DNA of 64,000 bases from Clostridium sp. UBA699 (GCA_002298915.1 DBML01000025.1:65762-129761); one strand, 5' to 3'. Positions 33,141-42,391 are shown, counted from the first letter of the stretch. Program-made: numbers and translations. Notes: generated by a model from the letters alone, not told the origin.

Positions 33141-35561
33141 CTATTTAAGTACGGACTTAATCTTCCATATGTCGTCGGCGTACTCGGCGATGGTGTTGTC
33201 GCTCGAGAACCGTCCAGAGCAGGCTGTGTTGACAAGGCTCATCCTCTGCCAGTTCTCCTTGTCCCTGTAAAGTTCGTCTATCCTATTCTGCGCATCCACG
33301 TAGGCTGCGAAGTCCGTCAGGACGAAGTACTCGTCGTTGCACGGTATCAGGTACCTCATTATGTCGTTGAACTCCTCGCTGGAGACGTTGAAGAATCCCG
33401 AGGTCAGCTGGTTAACTATCCTCTGGAGCCTCCTGTCCTCCCTGAGGATGTCCATGGAGGAGAAGGAACAGCTCCTGTAAAGGTCGAGCACCTCCTGGAC
33501 CGACATGCCGAAGATCACCATGTTCTCCTTCCCTACTGCCTCGCATATCTCTATGTTCGCGCCGTCCATGGTGGCCAGTGTTATCGCCCCGTTCATCATG
33601 AACTTCATGTTCCCTGTGCCCGATGCCTCCTTTGACGCTGTGGATATCTGCTGGCTGACGTCTGCCGCAGGAATGATCCTTTCGGCCATCGTGACCCCGT
33701 AGTTCTCCATGAAGAGGACCTTTATCCTTCCGTCGACGGTCCTGTCGTTGTTGATCTTCTCCGCCGTGCTGTTGATCAGCTTTATGACCTGCTTGGCAAG
33801 GTAGTAGCTCGGCGACGCCTTGGCGGCGAATATGAACGTCCTCGGCACCATGTCCATGCCCGGGTTGTCCTGGATCCTGTTGTACAGGTCCAGTATGTTG
33901 AGCACGTTCATGAGCTGCCTCTTGTATGAGTGGAGCCTCTTCGCCTGGACGTCGAATATTGAGTCCGGGTCCACCCTGATGCCCTTGCTCCTCATGATGT
34001 AGTTTGACAGGTCAGCCTTGTTGGCCCTCTTGACCTGGGCCAGCTTCTCCTGCACGCCCCTGTCGGTCTCGAAGTCCCTCAGCTTTATCAGGTCGTTAGG
34101 CTTCTTTATCCAGGAGTCGCCTATCACCTCGTTGAGCGCGGACGCGAGCCTAGGGTTCGCCTTCAGCAGCCATCTCCTGTGGGTTATCCCGTTCGTCTTG
34201 TTGTTGAACTTCTCGGGGTATAGCTTGTAGAAGTTGCTCATGACGTCGTGCTTCAGTATCTCGCTGTGAACCGCTGCGACGCCGTTGACTGAATAGCTGC
34301 CGACGACCGCAAGCCTTGCCATGTGAACGCAGCCGCTCTCGATTATGGAGATGTCCTCAGCTCTCAGGCCGAGGCTGCTGTAATCGGTGAAAAGCTTGTG
34401 CATTAGCCTCTCGTTTATCTCGTGCACTATCATGAATATCCTCGGCACGACCTGCATGAACATCCTCACCGGCCACTTCTCAAGCGCCTCGGACATTATC
34501 GTGTGGTTCGTGTAGGCAACTGTGTTGATCGTGATGTTCCACGCCTCGTCCCAGCCCAGCTCGTGCTCGTCCATGAGAAGCCTCATGAGCTCAGGTATGG
34601 CGAACGCGGGATGAGTGTCGTTGATGTGTATTGCGTTGTGCAGGTGGAATTCCATTATCGGCAGCCCCTGGGCGAGGTAGCCCTTTATTATCGACTGGAG
34701 GCCTGCTGACACGAAGAAGTACTCCTGCTTGAGCCTCAGCACCTTGCCCCTGTCATTTGAGTCGTCCGGGTAAAGGACCTGCGAGATGGAGCTCACTATG
34801 CTCTTCGACTCGAATGCCTTCGAGTAATCTCCCTGGGAGAATGCAGAGAAGTCAAACTCCTGGTCTACGTTCTCGGCGCTCCACAGCCTGAGCTTGTTGA
34901 CTATCTCGTTCTCGTAGCCGACGACGCTGATGTCGTAAGGGACCGCCTTGACGGTCTCCACGTCGTGGTATATGGGCTTCACCCTGCCGTCGACGAGGGG
35001 AAGGTCTACGCTTCCGCCGAACCTGACGGTGACAGCGCTGTCAACCTTCTTCGTTTCCCAGGCGAAGCCGTTCTTGAGCCAGCTGTCAGGTATCTCGACC
35101 TGGTAGCCGTTTATTATCTTCTGCTCGAAAAGGCCGTACTGGTACCTTATGCCGACGCCGTGGCCCGGCAGTCCCATGGAGGCCATGGAGTCGAGGAAGC
35201 AGGCAGCCAGCCTTCCGAGGCCTCCGTTTCCAAGCCCAGGATCAGCCTCCATCTCAAGGATCTCGTTCAGGTCCATTCCAAGCTCCCCGAGGGCCTTTTC
35301 GAAATCGTCCCTTATCCCAAGGTTGATGAGGTTGCTCTCGAGCAGCCTCCCTATGAGGAATTCCATGGAGAAGTAGTACACCTGCTTTACCTTTTCCTTG
35401 CTGTAAAGCCTCCTCGTAGCCAGGAGGTCCTCGTTGCAGTAGTCGTTGACTACACCTGCAACCGCTATGTATCTTCTAAGGTTGGAAGCGCCTTCCACGT
35501 CCGTCGAGAACATGCCCGCCAGCTTCTTGCATACATCTCTTTTTATCTTTGAAGTTTCCAC
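33141..35561 (-). CDS. glgP: Glycogen/starch phosphorylase
   Basis: A full-length phosphorylase of 806 aa, which releases glucose-1-phosphate from glycogen. The PLP region EASGTGNMKFMMNGAITLAT is near residue 640, and the N-terminal GNGGLGRLAACFLDS is intact. The start is GTG after AAAGGGGGAA. Last gene of the glycogen operon. Confidence 0.96.
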   Translation of the reverse strand: METSKIKRDVCKKLAGMFSTDVEGASNLRRYIAVAGVVNDYCNEDLLATRRLYSKEKVKQVYYFSMEFLIGRLLESNLINLGIRDDFEKALGELGMDLNEILEMEADPGLGNGGLGRLAACFLDSMASMGLPGHGVGIRYQYGLFEQKIINGYQVEIPDSWLKNGFAWETKKVDSAVTVRFGGSVDLPLVDGRVKPIYHDVETVKAVPYDISVVGYENEIVNKLRLWSAENVDQEFDFSAFSQGDYSKAFESKSIVSSISQVLYPDDSNDRGKVLRLKQEYFFVSAGLQSIIKGYLAQGLPIMEFHLHNAIHINDTHPAFAIPELMRLLMDEHELGWDEAWNITINTVAYTNHTIMSEALEKWPVRMFMQVVPRIFMIVHEINERLMHKLFTDYSSLGLRAEDISIIESGCVHMARLAVVGSYSVNGVAAVHSEILKHDVMSNFYKLYPEKFNNKTNGITHRRWLLKANPRLASALNEVIGDSWIKKPNDLIKLRDFETDRGVQEKLAQVKRANKADLSNYIMRSKGIRVDPDSIFDVQAKRLHSYKRQLMNVLNILDLYNRIQDNPGMDMVPRTFIFAAKASPSYYLAKQVIKLINSTAEKINNDRTVDGRIKVLFMENYGVTMAERIIPAADVSQQISTASKEASGTGNMKFMMNGAITLATMDGANIEICEAVGKENMVIFGMSVQEVLDLYRSCSFSSMDILREDRRLQRIVNQLTSGFFNVSSEEFNDIMRYLIPCNDEYFVLTDFAAYVDAQNRIDELYRDKENWQRMSLVNTACSGRFSSDNTIAEYADDIWKIKSVLK

Positions 35562-35596
35562 AAAAATTCCCCCTTTAAGCCTGACTTATCAGCTTT

Positions 35597-36949
35597 TTAT
35601 TTTAGCATGGCCTCATATATTTCCATGTATTTTCTCGAAGATTTGTCCCAGCTGTTGTCTACGTTCATGCCCCTTACAACCAGCCTTTCCCACTTGTCCT
35701 TCTGCCTGTACAGCGAAACTGCTTTCTTTATAGTGTCGAGCAGCTCCCTTGAGCTGTATTCGCTGAACATGAAGCCCGTCCCTGTGTCCGCCTCCTCGTC
35801 GTATTTCTCCACGGTGTCCTTGAGGCCTCCAGTCTCCCTGACCACCGGAACGGCGCCGTACCTCAGGGCTATCTGCTGGCTTATGCCGCAGGCTTCGTAG
35901 AGCGAGGGCATGAGGAATATGTCTGCCCCTGCGTAGATCTGCTTTGCGAGCTTTGTGGAGAAGACTATGTTTGAGGACAGCTGTTCCGAATCTATGGTGG
36001 AGTACTCCTCGAACATTTCCTCGTACTGCTTGTCGCCCTTGCCCAGGAGTACGAACTGGACGTCCATGTCCAGCAGCTCCCTCATGATGCCGGCAACGAG
36101 GTCGAAGCCCTTGTCCTTGTCTATCCTGGAGACCATCGCTATGAGCGGGAAGCTTTCCTCCCTGTCGAGCCCCAGCATCCTCTGGAGCTCCCTCTTGTCC
36201 TCCTTCTTTCCTGAAAGGTCTGAGCTGCTGTAGTTCGCAAAAATGTCCTTGTCAGTCTCCGGACTGTAGAATTCGGTGTCTATGCCGTTCGTTATGCCTG
36301 TCAGGTCCTGCCTTCTGTCCACCAGCAGCTCGTCAAGCCCTTCGCCGAATTCGGGAGTTGTTATCTCCTCTGCGTAGGTTTTGCTGACCGTCGTGAGCTT
36401 GTCGGCGTACATGATGCCTATGTTCATGAAGTTTACAAGCACACTCTCGTAGTCGAAGACGCCCTGGTACTTGAGGTTATGGATGGTAAGCACCGTCCTG
36501 ATGTCCCTGACCTTTTCGCTGTCCTGGTACTTCTCCTTGATGATGTACGGCAACAGTCCTGTGTGCCAGTCGTTGCAGTGGATTATGTCCGGGACGAACT
36601 CGTCCGCGGTGTCTATGAAGTAGAGGATAGCCCTGCAGAACAGGTCGAACCTCCTGTCATCGTCCTCGAAGCCGTATATGCCCTCCCTCTCGAAGAGCTC
36701 GTCGTTGCCGACGAAGTAGAACTGCACGCCTTCGTGTTCGAGGTGCCATATGCTGAAGAAGTCCATTACAGTCATGATTTCGTTCATGTTTTCCTTGAAG
36801 TAGGAAGGGATGTCGAAGTATTTCGGCAGGATGACCCTGCAGTCAACCCCCGCGTCCACCAGGGCTTTCGGTAGCGAGTACGCCACGTCCCCCAGGCCGC
36901 CTGTCTTTGCGAACGGTGCCGCTTCTGCCGCTGCGAATAGTACCTTCAT
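35597..36949 (-). CDS. glgA: Glycogen synthase (GT5)
   Basis: The 450 aa begin with the ADP-glucose-binding signature KTGGLGDV (residue 15 on), and the second domain has ADIFLMPSLYEACGISQ. It is slightly shorter than the usual ~477 aa, but no catalytic region is missing. It transfers glucose from ADP-glucose to glycogen. GGAGG precedes the ATG. Confidence 0.95.
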   Translation of the reverse strand: MKVLFAAAEAAPFAKTGGLGDVAYSLPKALVDAGVDCRVILPKYFDIPSYFKENMNEIMTVMDFFSIWHLEHEGVQFYFVGNDELFEREGIYGFEDDDRRFDLFCRAILYFIDTADEFVPDIIHCNDWHTGLLPYIIKEKYQDSEKVRDIRTVLTIHNLKYQGVFDYESVLVNFMNIGIMYADKLTTVSKTYAEEITTPEFGEGLDELLVDRRQDLTGITNGIDTEFYSPETDKDIFANYSSSDLSGKKEDKRELQRMLGLDREESFPLIAMVSRIDKDKGFDLVAGIMRELLDMDVQFVLLGKGDKQYEEMFEEYSTIDSEQLSSNIVFSTKLAKQIYAGADIFLMPSLYEACGISQQIALRYGAVPVVRETGGLKDTVEKYDEEADTGTGFMFSEYSSRELLDTIKKAVSLYRQKDKWERLVVRGMNVDNSWDKSSRKYMEIYEAMLK

Positions 36950-36984
36950 TCTAAAACCTCCAGTGCAAATGAGATTATGGTCTT

Positions 36985-38100
36985 CTAAGGGGTTATTACG
37001 CTGCCTTTCTCTATGACGTAAGGGTACTGTGTGCTTCCTCTGAGCAGCGAGTTCTTCTTAACGATGACTTCCTTGTCCAGGATGACGTTCCTGAGGATTG
37101 CGTTCTCCTCGATCACGCAGCCCTGGAGGATCACGGAGTTCTCGATCACGGCGCCCTTCTTCACGACGACCTGCCTCGAAAGCACGCTGTTCTTCACGGT
37201 GCCGTCGATTATGCAGCCGTTCGCTACAAGTGAGTTGTTGACGTCCGAGTGGTGGGAGTACTTCGTAGGAGGGTCGTTCTTTACCTTCGTGAATATCCTG
37301 CCGTGCGTGTAGAAGAGCTCTGACAGGAGTTCCGGGTTAAGCATGTCCATATTCGCCGTGAAGTAGCTGTTCGTGGAGTCGATCCTCTTCAGGTAGCCCT
37401 TGTATTCGCAGACGTTGACGTCGTTCGATTTCGTGTATTCGTATATCATTTCGAAGTTCGTTTCGTGGAGACCCCTCTGCATGCCGACCTTCATGAACTC
37501 GAGGAACTTATCCTTGCTCATGAGGAACATCTCCATCGACATGTTGGCTTCCTTCTGCCCTCCAAGGTTGATGCCTGTTTCAGTCACGACGTTGTCCTCG
37601 TTTATGAAGAGCATTGTGCCGTCAAGCATTTCCCTGTCGGCGTTGTCAATCTTCTTGTAGACTATGGTTATGTCCTTGCCGCTTGCCTCGTGGCACTTGA
37701 TGATCTCCTTGTAGTCTATCTTGCAGATCATGTTTGAGCGAGTCACGATGACGTTCTCCTGGATGCTTTTCTTGAAGAAACCGAGGTTGTTGTTTATAAG
37801 CTTAATGTCGCCCTGAAGCATGCCTGTCGGAGAGTACTGGTAGATGTGGAGGCCGTTGGTGTTCCTGTCAAGGCCCCAGGGCTTGCCTGTGCCGAGGTGC
37901 TCCGCCAGCGACCTGGAGTCGCTCTTTATGAAGGCCCCAATGTTAATGATCCCTGAGTTGACCATGTTGGAGAGCACGAAGTCGACGATCCTGTACCTCC
38001 CTCCTATCGGAATCGATGCGAGCGACCTGTTTACTGTCAGAGCCCTCAGGTCAAGCTCCTTCTCGTTGAGCATGAGAACTCCCATATAATTTGATATCAT
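36985..38100 (-). CDS. glgD: GlgD, regulatory ADP-glucose pyrophosphorylase homologue
   Basis: The 371 aa align with GlgC, but the nucleotide-binding loop is degenerate: NYMGVLML replaces the GGQGSRL loop seen in GlgC. The C-terminal left-handed beta-helix is intact. In Bacillota GlgD is the weakly active or inactive partner that modulates GlgC. It starts 12 bases after glgC. Confidence 0.93.
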   Translation of the reverse strand: MISNYMGVLMLNEKELDLRALTVNRSLASIPIGGRYRIVDFVLSNMVNSGIINIGAFIKSDSRSLAEHLGTGKPWGLDRNTNGLHIYQYSPTGMLQGDIKLINNNLGFFKKSIQENVIVTRSNMICKIDYKEIIKCHEASGKDITIVYKKIDNADREMLDGTMLFINEDNVVTETGINLGGQKEANMSMEMFLMSKDKFLEFMKVGMQRGLHETNFEMIYEYTKSNDVNVCEYKGYLKRIDSTNSYFTANMDMLNPELLSELFYTHGRIFTKVKNDPPTKYSHHSDVNNSLVANGCIIDGTVKNSVLSRQVVVKKGAVIENSVILQGCVIEENAILRNVILDKEVIVKKNSLLRGSTQYPYVIEKGSVITP

Positions 38101-38112
38101 AGCCGTTACCCC

Positions 38113-39264
38113 CTATCCTAGTACGTTTGTCTTTATTTCGCGTCCAGGGCCGATGAGCGCAATTTCGCTCTCCCCGCTGACTACGGTGTTTTTCTTTATT
38201 GTGCAGTCGTCCGCTATTACGGCCTTATCGATTATGACGTTTTCCTCTATGGTGGTGTTGGCCATCACGACGGAGTTCATAACCCTTGAGTTCTTCCCTA
38301 CGACTACGTTAGGGAAGAGTACCGAGTTGTGCACGTCACCCAGGATGACGCAGCCGTCGGAGATTATTGAGTTCACGATGCGAGCTTCGCTTCCCACGTA
38401 CTGAGGCGGGTTGATCGTGCTCTTTGAGAATATCCTCCACTCCTTCTCGTACAGGTTCAGCGTCGAGTAGTCCTTTATGAGGTCGAGGTTGGCCTCCCAG
38501 TAGCTGTCTATGGTTCCGACGTCCTTCCAGTAGCCGCTGAATGGGAACGCGAAGAGCCTGTCCTTCTGTCCCAGCATCTTCGGTATTATGTTCTTTCCGA
38601 AGTCATGGTCCGATTTCTTGTCCTTGTTGTCATCTATCAGCATCTGCCTGAGCTTTTGCCACGTGAAAATATAGACGCCCATTGACGCGAGCCTACTCTC
38701 GGATTTCTTTGGCTTTTCCGTGAACTCGTAGATCGAGCCGTCTTCTTTCGTGCTCATTATCCCGAACCTGCTTACGTCGGTTTCAGGCACCTCTATGACG
38801 GCGATGGTAGCGTCTGCCTCGTTTCTCTTGTGGAAGTCGAGCATCTTCGAGTAGTCCATCTTGTAGATGTGGTCCCCGGAGAGTATGAGAAGGTACTCAG
38901 GGTTGTTGTAGTCGATGAACTCTATGTTCTCGAATATCGCGTTGGCAGTGCCTTCGTACCAGTTGCCTCCAGCTTCGGTCATGAACGGCGAGAGCATGTA
39001 GACGCCGCCGTACATCCTGTCGAGGTCCCACGGGGTGCCGACGCCGATGTGGGTGTGAAGGCTCATAGGCTTGTACTGCGTCAGGACTCCTACCGTGTCT
39101 ATCCCTGAGTGCGTGCAGTTGCTGAGCGCAAAATCTATAATCCTGTATTTGCCTGCGAATGGTATTGCCGGCTTGCATACGTTCTTGGTTAGATCCTTCA
39201 GCCTTGACCCTTGGCCGCCAGCCAGTATCATGGCCACCATCTCTTTGCTTTGTTTTGTATTCAC
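38113..39264 (-). CDS. glgC: Glucose-1-phosphate adenylyltransferase
   Basis: The catalytic subunit of 383 aa has the loop LAGGQGSRLKDLTKN and KPAIPFAGKYRIIDF. It makes ADP-glucose. The start codon is GTG at 39264 with AAAGGAGGTC seven bases away. First gene of glgC-glgD-glgA-glgP; no branching enzyme (glgB) is present in the cluster. Confidence 0.96.
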   Translation of the reverse strand: MNTKQSKEMVAMILAGGQGSRLKDLTKNVCKPAIPFAGKYRIIDFALSNCTHSGIDTVGVLTQYKPMSLHTHIGVGTPWDLDRMYGGVYMLSPFMTEAGGNWYEGTANAIFENIEFIDYNNPEYLLILSGDHIYKMDYSKMLDFHKRNEADATIAVIEVPETDVSRFGIMSTKEDGSIYEFTEKPKKSESRLASMGVYIFTWQKLRQMLIDDNKDKKSDHDFGKNIIPKMLGQKDRLFAFPFSGYWKDVGTIDSYWEANLDLIKDYSTLNLYEKEWRIFSKSTINPPQYVGSEARIVNSIISDGCVILGDVHNSVLFPNVVVGKNSRVMNSVVMANTTIEENVIIDKAVIADDCTIKKNTVVSGESEIALIGPGREIKTNVLG

Positions 39265-39557
39265 CGAAATGACCTCCTTTATGATGTTTGAATATTTGCT
39301 TTATGCATGCTCCCGCTGATTGAAGCTGGCCCTTTCCGGGGGCTGCCCGGGCCTTCATTTGTCCCGCAGCCATTGCGGAGCACTTGCCGCATTAATATAG
39401 TATTCTACACCGACGCTTTATTTCCTTCATAAAAATATTGGTGTAAACAGTTCCAAAGTGCTAAAATTAAATAAATAGGTTATTTTCTGATTGTTGTGAG
39501 TTTTGATTTTTAGGTTTTGCGTTTCGTTCATGGCTAATTATGAAAGGAGGATTTTTC

Positions 39558-40028
39558 TTGAATAATTATCTTACTGAAGATGCAATACAGAAGCTCAGGG
39601 AAGAGATTGAGCACAGGAAGGTCATCGTCCGGAAGCGGATAAACGAGGACCTGAAGGAGGCGCGGGCCCACGGGGACCTTAGCGAGAACTTCGAGTACAA
39701 GGCGGCTAAGAAGGACCGCGCACAGAACGAGGGCCGCATCCGCTACCTTGAGAAGATGGTGCGCACTGCTATTATCGTGACAGAACCGCCAGAGGAGCTT
39801 GACGTGGTGGGCATAGGGAAGAAGGTCGGGCTTACCTTCGTCGAGGAGTGCGAGTTCGAGGAGTTCAGCATCGTGACTACGATAGAAGCTGATCCGATGG
39901 AGTTCCGGATAAGCCTCGAGTCCCCTCTCGGGAAGGCGCTTTTCAACCACAGGAAGGGTGACGTCGTCGTTGTGGAGTCGCCGCAGGGGACCTACGAGGT
40001 GCGGATCGAGGACGTGTGCAGCTACTAA
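39558..40028 (+). CDS. GreA/GreB-family transcript cleavage factor
   Basis: The 156 aa have an N-terminal coiled coil with the acidic tip DLSENFEYKAAKKDRAQNEGRI and a C-terminal FKBP-like domain. It should stimulate backtracked-RNA cleavage by RNA polymerase. Start choice: AAAGGAGG at 39543 lies inside the longer ATG frame and seven bases ahead of TTG at 39558, so TTG is the start. It may be a second Gre factor beside a canonical greA elsewhere. Confidence 0.87.
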   Translation: MNNYLTEDAIQKLREEIEHRKVIVRKRINEDLKEARAHGDLSENFEYKAAKKDRAQNEGRIRYLEKMVRTAIIVTEPPEELDVVGIGKKVGLTFVEECEFEEFSIVTTIEADPMEFRISLESPLGKALFNHRKGDVVVVESPQGTYEVRIEDVCSY

Positions 40029-40051
40029 AGGCGGCCTGACGGCCTAGATGA

Positions 40052-40090
40052 TGGCTGGTGTTTGGCTGGTGTTTGGCTGGTGTTTGGTTG
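40052..40090. repeat. Short tandem repeat, about 3 x 12 bp
   Basis: TGGCTGGTGTTT is repeated three times, then decays into TTGTTGTTTTGGCTGG. It lies between the GreA-like and DUF5661 genes. Confidence 0.8.
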
Positions 40091-40149
40091 TTGTTTTGGC
40101 TGGCACTTGTGATTTTGCTTGAAATGAATGCTGAAAAGGAGAGATTGTT

Positions 40150-40512
40150 ATGGCTGAGAAAAAAGTATTTACCTTTGACCAGGCGAGGAGGGCTGGCGAA
40201 GCCCTTGGCGCAGATTGGAGGAAGTTTTCCGTCAACCAGTTCAAGTACGGGATGGACGTGGAGCTGGAGCATGGCACGAGGGACTCCGGCACCAACGTAA
40301 CGGATGACGACATTATGACTACTGCAAAGATAGCCCTGGCGCACCTGAACGAGTACCCTGACTACTACAAGCGGCTGCAGAAGATGGAGAAGGAAGCCGA
40401 GAAGTACTGGGGCGAGAAAAAGTCTCAGGAGAGGCGCGTTTTGGTCACTGCGGCGCTGAGCGCTGTGATCGGGATTCTGGGGTATGTGTACCAGAAGCGG
40501 CGGGACGGTTAA
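40150..40512 (+). CDS. DUF5661-type protein whose stop codon lies in a palindromic repeat
   Basis: The 120 aa contain the family pattern FTFDQARRAGEALG ... GMDVELEHGTRDSGTNVT ... AHLNEYPDYYKRLQKME. A C-terminal hydrophobic stretch (VTAALSAVIGILGYVY) precedes KKRRDG. The last codons and the TAA stop are GGGACGGTTAA of a repeat half at 40502, so the original C-terminus has been replaced or trimmed. Function unknown. Confidence 0.8.
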   Translation: MAEKKVFTFDQARRAGEALGADWRKFSVNQFKYGMDVELEHGTRDSGTNVTDDDIMTTAKIALAHLNEYPDYYKRLQKMEKEAEKYWGEKKSQERRVLVTAALSAVIGILGYVYQKRRDG

Positions 40513-40523
40513 CAAGTGTTTGA
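40502..40523 (+). repeat. Solo left half of the palindromic repeat, overlapping a gene end
   Basis: GGGACGGTTAACAAGTGTTTG provides Asp-Gly-stop for the DUF5661 gene. Confidence 0.92.
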
Positions 40524-40541
40524 CATTTGGCAAAGAGAAAA

Positions 40542-40595
40542 CCGGGACGGTTCACAAGTGTTTGCTGCGAAAGCAACATTTGTGAACCGTCCCGG
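40542..40595 (+). repeat. Palindromic element with compensated GGTTCAC/GTGAACC arms
   Basis: The usual GGTTAAC/GTTAACC arms are changed to GGTTCAC and GTGAACC in both halves, so pairing is preserved. The 54-bp hairpin is followed by TCTTTTTTG and probably terminates the DUF5661 transcript. Confidence 0.95.
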
Positions 40596-40604
40596 TCTTT
40601 TTTG

Positions 40605-41816
40605 TCATGTAAGTTTTGTTTTTGTCTTTTTTGAAACGTTTCCCACATAGTCAACTGACCTTACTTCGTAATCTTCCACCCATGGCCTCCACCTTAGGAT
40701 GTTCCTGTCCGTGAATACTCTCTGCTTATTGTGCGGCTTTCCACCATATCTTCTCTGCTCGTAAGATGAGAATATCTTCCTGCCGTTCCTGAACAGTTCA
40801 TACCCGAACACCTCCTCCGGATTTTCCGGCTCCTCCCAGCTTATCCTTCGTCCGCCTGCTCCAATCCTCTTTACGTTGATCTTTGCCGGAGGCTGGGGCT
40901 CATGGGCCGGAAGGCTTCCTGTCCTGAGATAATGAAAATATGCTTCGTGAAACCTTTTGTCTATGTTGTTAGGACTGTAGTAATGGCTGTAGGAGAAAGT
41001 GATTATTTTCTCGGCATATCTGCCAGCTATTTCCATCTGTTTGATAAACCTCTCCAGAGGAGCGCTGCTCCAGTACTTGTGGTCAAAGTTTTCCGTGTTC
41101 ACCCAGAACCGAATGCCGGGCTTTGTGTCAACAGCCTTTTTTAGAAGATCCAGCCAGTGGTCCAGCTGTTCCAGTTTGAGGCCTCCCCCACCAACAGAGT
41201 CCTGTGGACAGAATATGTCGCCCTCTCCTAGTTCGGTGGCGCCGAAAAGCCATGCCCAGTTGTCTGAGTAGGTTTTTGCCCTTCCCCATGAAGACTTCAT
41301 AAACGGCGATATCATGACAGGAAGCCTGTGCCCTGCTTCACGAAGGTGCGCCAGCATTAGGTTGAGAGCATCTGCCAGCAGCTCGAACTTTTGCCTGCTG
41401 CTGAATTTGATGTTGTCAACCTCGTAAGCGAAGTACCATCCATGGAAGGAATCAGAGTAAAGGTTGTGGTATTTTGCGTAAAGGCTGTCGGCTATCCTGG
41501 AGCCTATCCTCATCTGCTCGAGCAGCCAGTTCCTGTCCCTGCTGCCTTTCCTCCACCAAGCGCGGTCGTAATGAATTCCTATGAATACCTTGAATCCGCT
41601 TTTCTGAGCAGTTCGCAGGCACATTTCTACGACACCTCGGCCGAGTTTTTCTGGGGAAGCAAGTACCAGGTAGTGCATTTGAGCTTCGGAAAGATATTTG
41701 AATTCCTGCATCCATTTTTCTTCGTCCCAGTTTTTGACCATATCGGCCTGGATGAAAGTTCCGTCGGCCTTTGGGACGGTTAACATATGTTTGTCATTAC
41801 GAACATTTGGGAGCAT
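40605..41816 (-). CDS. DUF4434-type glycosidase-like protein with repeat-derived N-terminus
   Basis: The domain begins at GTFIQADMVKNWDEEKW, then KYLSEAQMHYLVLA, and ends in a fibronectin-like region (residues ~315-400); about 403 aa in all. DUF4434 proteins are TIM-barrel, glycosidase-like. Start choice: AAGGAGG lies eight bases before the ATG at 41816, giving MLPNVRNDKHMLTVPKADG. Residues 4-16 are encoded by a palindromic-repeat half on the opposite strand. No other start has a ribosome site. No signal peptide is visible, so it may be cytoplasmic. Confidence 0.75.
   Translation of the reverse strand: MLPNVRNDKHMLTVPKADGTFIQADMVKNWDEEKWMQEFKYLSEAQMHYLVLASPEKLGRGVVEMCLRTAQKSGFKVFIGIHYDRAWWRKGSRDRNWLLEQMRIGSRIADSLYAKYHNLYSDSFHGWYFAYEVDNIKFSSRQKFELLADALNLMLAHLREAGHRLPVMISPFMKSSWGRAKTYSDNWAWLFGATELGEGDIFCPQDSVGGGGLKLEQLDHWLDLLKKAVDTKPGIRFWVNTENFDHKYWSSAPLERFIKQMEIAGRYAEKIITFSYSHYYSPNNIDKRFHEAYFHYLRTGSLPAHEPQPPAKINVKRIGAGGRRISWEEPENPEEVFGYELFRNGRKIFSSYEQRRYGGKPHNKQRVFTDRNILRWRPWVEDYEVRSVDYVGNVSKKTKTKLT
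41773..41800 (+). repeat. Solo left half of the palindromic repeat inside the DUF4434 gene
   Basis: GGGACGGTTAACATATGTTT then GTCATT, of the GTCAT subfamily. It is read in frame on the minus strand as NDKHMLTVP. Confidence 0.92.
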
Positions 41817-41846
41817 GAGATTTACCTCCTTGGCGGGCTTAGAGCT

Positions 41847-41869
41847 GGGGACGGTTAACATCTTATTGC
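41847..41869 (+). repeat. Solo left half of the palindromic repeat upstream of the DUF4434 gene
   Basis: GGGGACGGTTAACATCTT has no right arm. It is in the same orientation as the half at 41773, 74 bases away. Confidence 0.88.
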
Positions 41870-41993
41870 TGTCTACTTGTATTATAATCCTATGTTGAGA
41901 GACTTGAAAACATAAAAGAGATGTATAACATAAATTATCATACTCCATCCTGGCAGCGGCGGCAGGAACCGCTACTAAAAAGTATACTTTGCG

Positions 41994-42052
41994 GGGACGG
42001 TTAACAAATGTTTGCCATTTTAGCTTGATGAGAATTTATTGTTAACCGTCCC
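41994..42052 (+). repeat. Complete GGGACGGTTAAC palindromic element (59 bp, GCCATT subfamily)
   Basis: Left arm followed by AAATGTTTGCCATTTT; right arm TTATTGTTAACCGTCCC. Confidence 0.95.
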
Positions 42053-42065
42053 GTAATTTTTTACG

Positions 42066-42099
42066 AAAAAAAACTGAATCTGCATTTCTGCAAATTCAG
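42066..42099 (-). terminator. Terminator of the tRNA-Glu gene
   Basis: On the minus strand CTGAATTTGCA pairs with TGCAGATTCAG around GAAA and is followed by eight T. Confidence 0.9.
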
Positions 42100-42104
42100 C
42101 TTTT

Positions 42105-42179
42105 TGGTGACCCCTAGGGGAATCGAACCCCTGTTTCAGCCGTGAGAGGGCTACGTCTTGACCGCTTGACCAAGGGGCC
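42105..42179 (-). tRNA. tRNA-Glu (anticodon CTC), CCA encoded
   Basis: The minus strand folds as a 75-base cloverleaf starting GGCCCCTTGGTCAAGCGG and ending GGGGTCACCA. The anticodon loop CTCTCAC gives CTC at positions 34-36. The T-arm is GGGGTTCGATTCCCC. Confidence 0.95.
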
Positions 42180-42281
42180 ATACTCTTTTTAGCGATTTTT
42201 CGCTACTCAAATATAATATCAACTTTTTCTGATTATGTCAAATGTTTTTTTGTAATGATCATCAGAAAAAAATATACTCCT

Positions 42282-42322
42282 CCTTACGGTGAACAGTATT
42301 ATTTTATCTGTTTACCGTAAGG
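42282..42322 (-). terminator. 15-bp inverted repeat after the GerMN gene
   Basis: CCTTACGGTGAACAG and CTGTTTACCGTAAGG pair with one mismatch around an AT-rich loop. On the minus strand a T-run occurs shortly after, so it is probably the terminator of the GerMN lipoprotein gene. It is unrelated in sequence to the GGGACGGTTAAC family. Confidence 0.6.
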
Positions 42323-42391
42323 GGAGCATATAGATCATTGCCTTCGACGGCACATTTGATTAATTCATAATAGGATTTTTCTCAATTTTTC

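Noticed and set aside
42282..42322. Inverted repeat as a member of the GGGACGGTTAAC family
   Set aside because: The arms (CCTTACGGTRAACAG) share only a few bases and lack the GGGACGG end.
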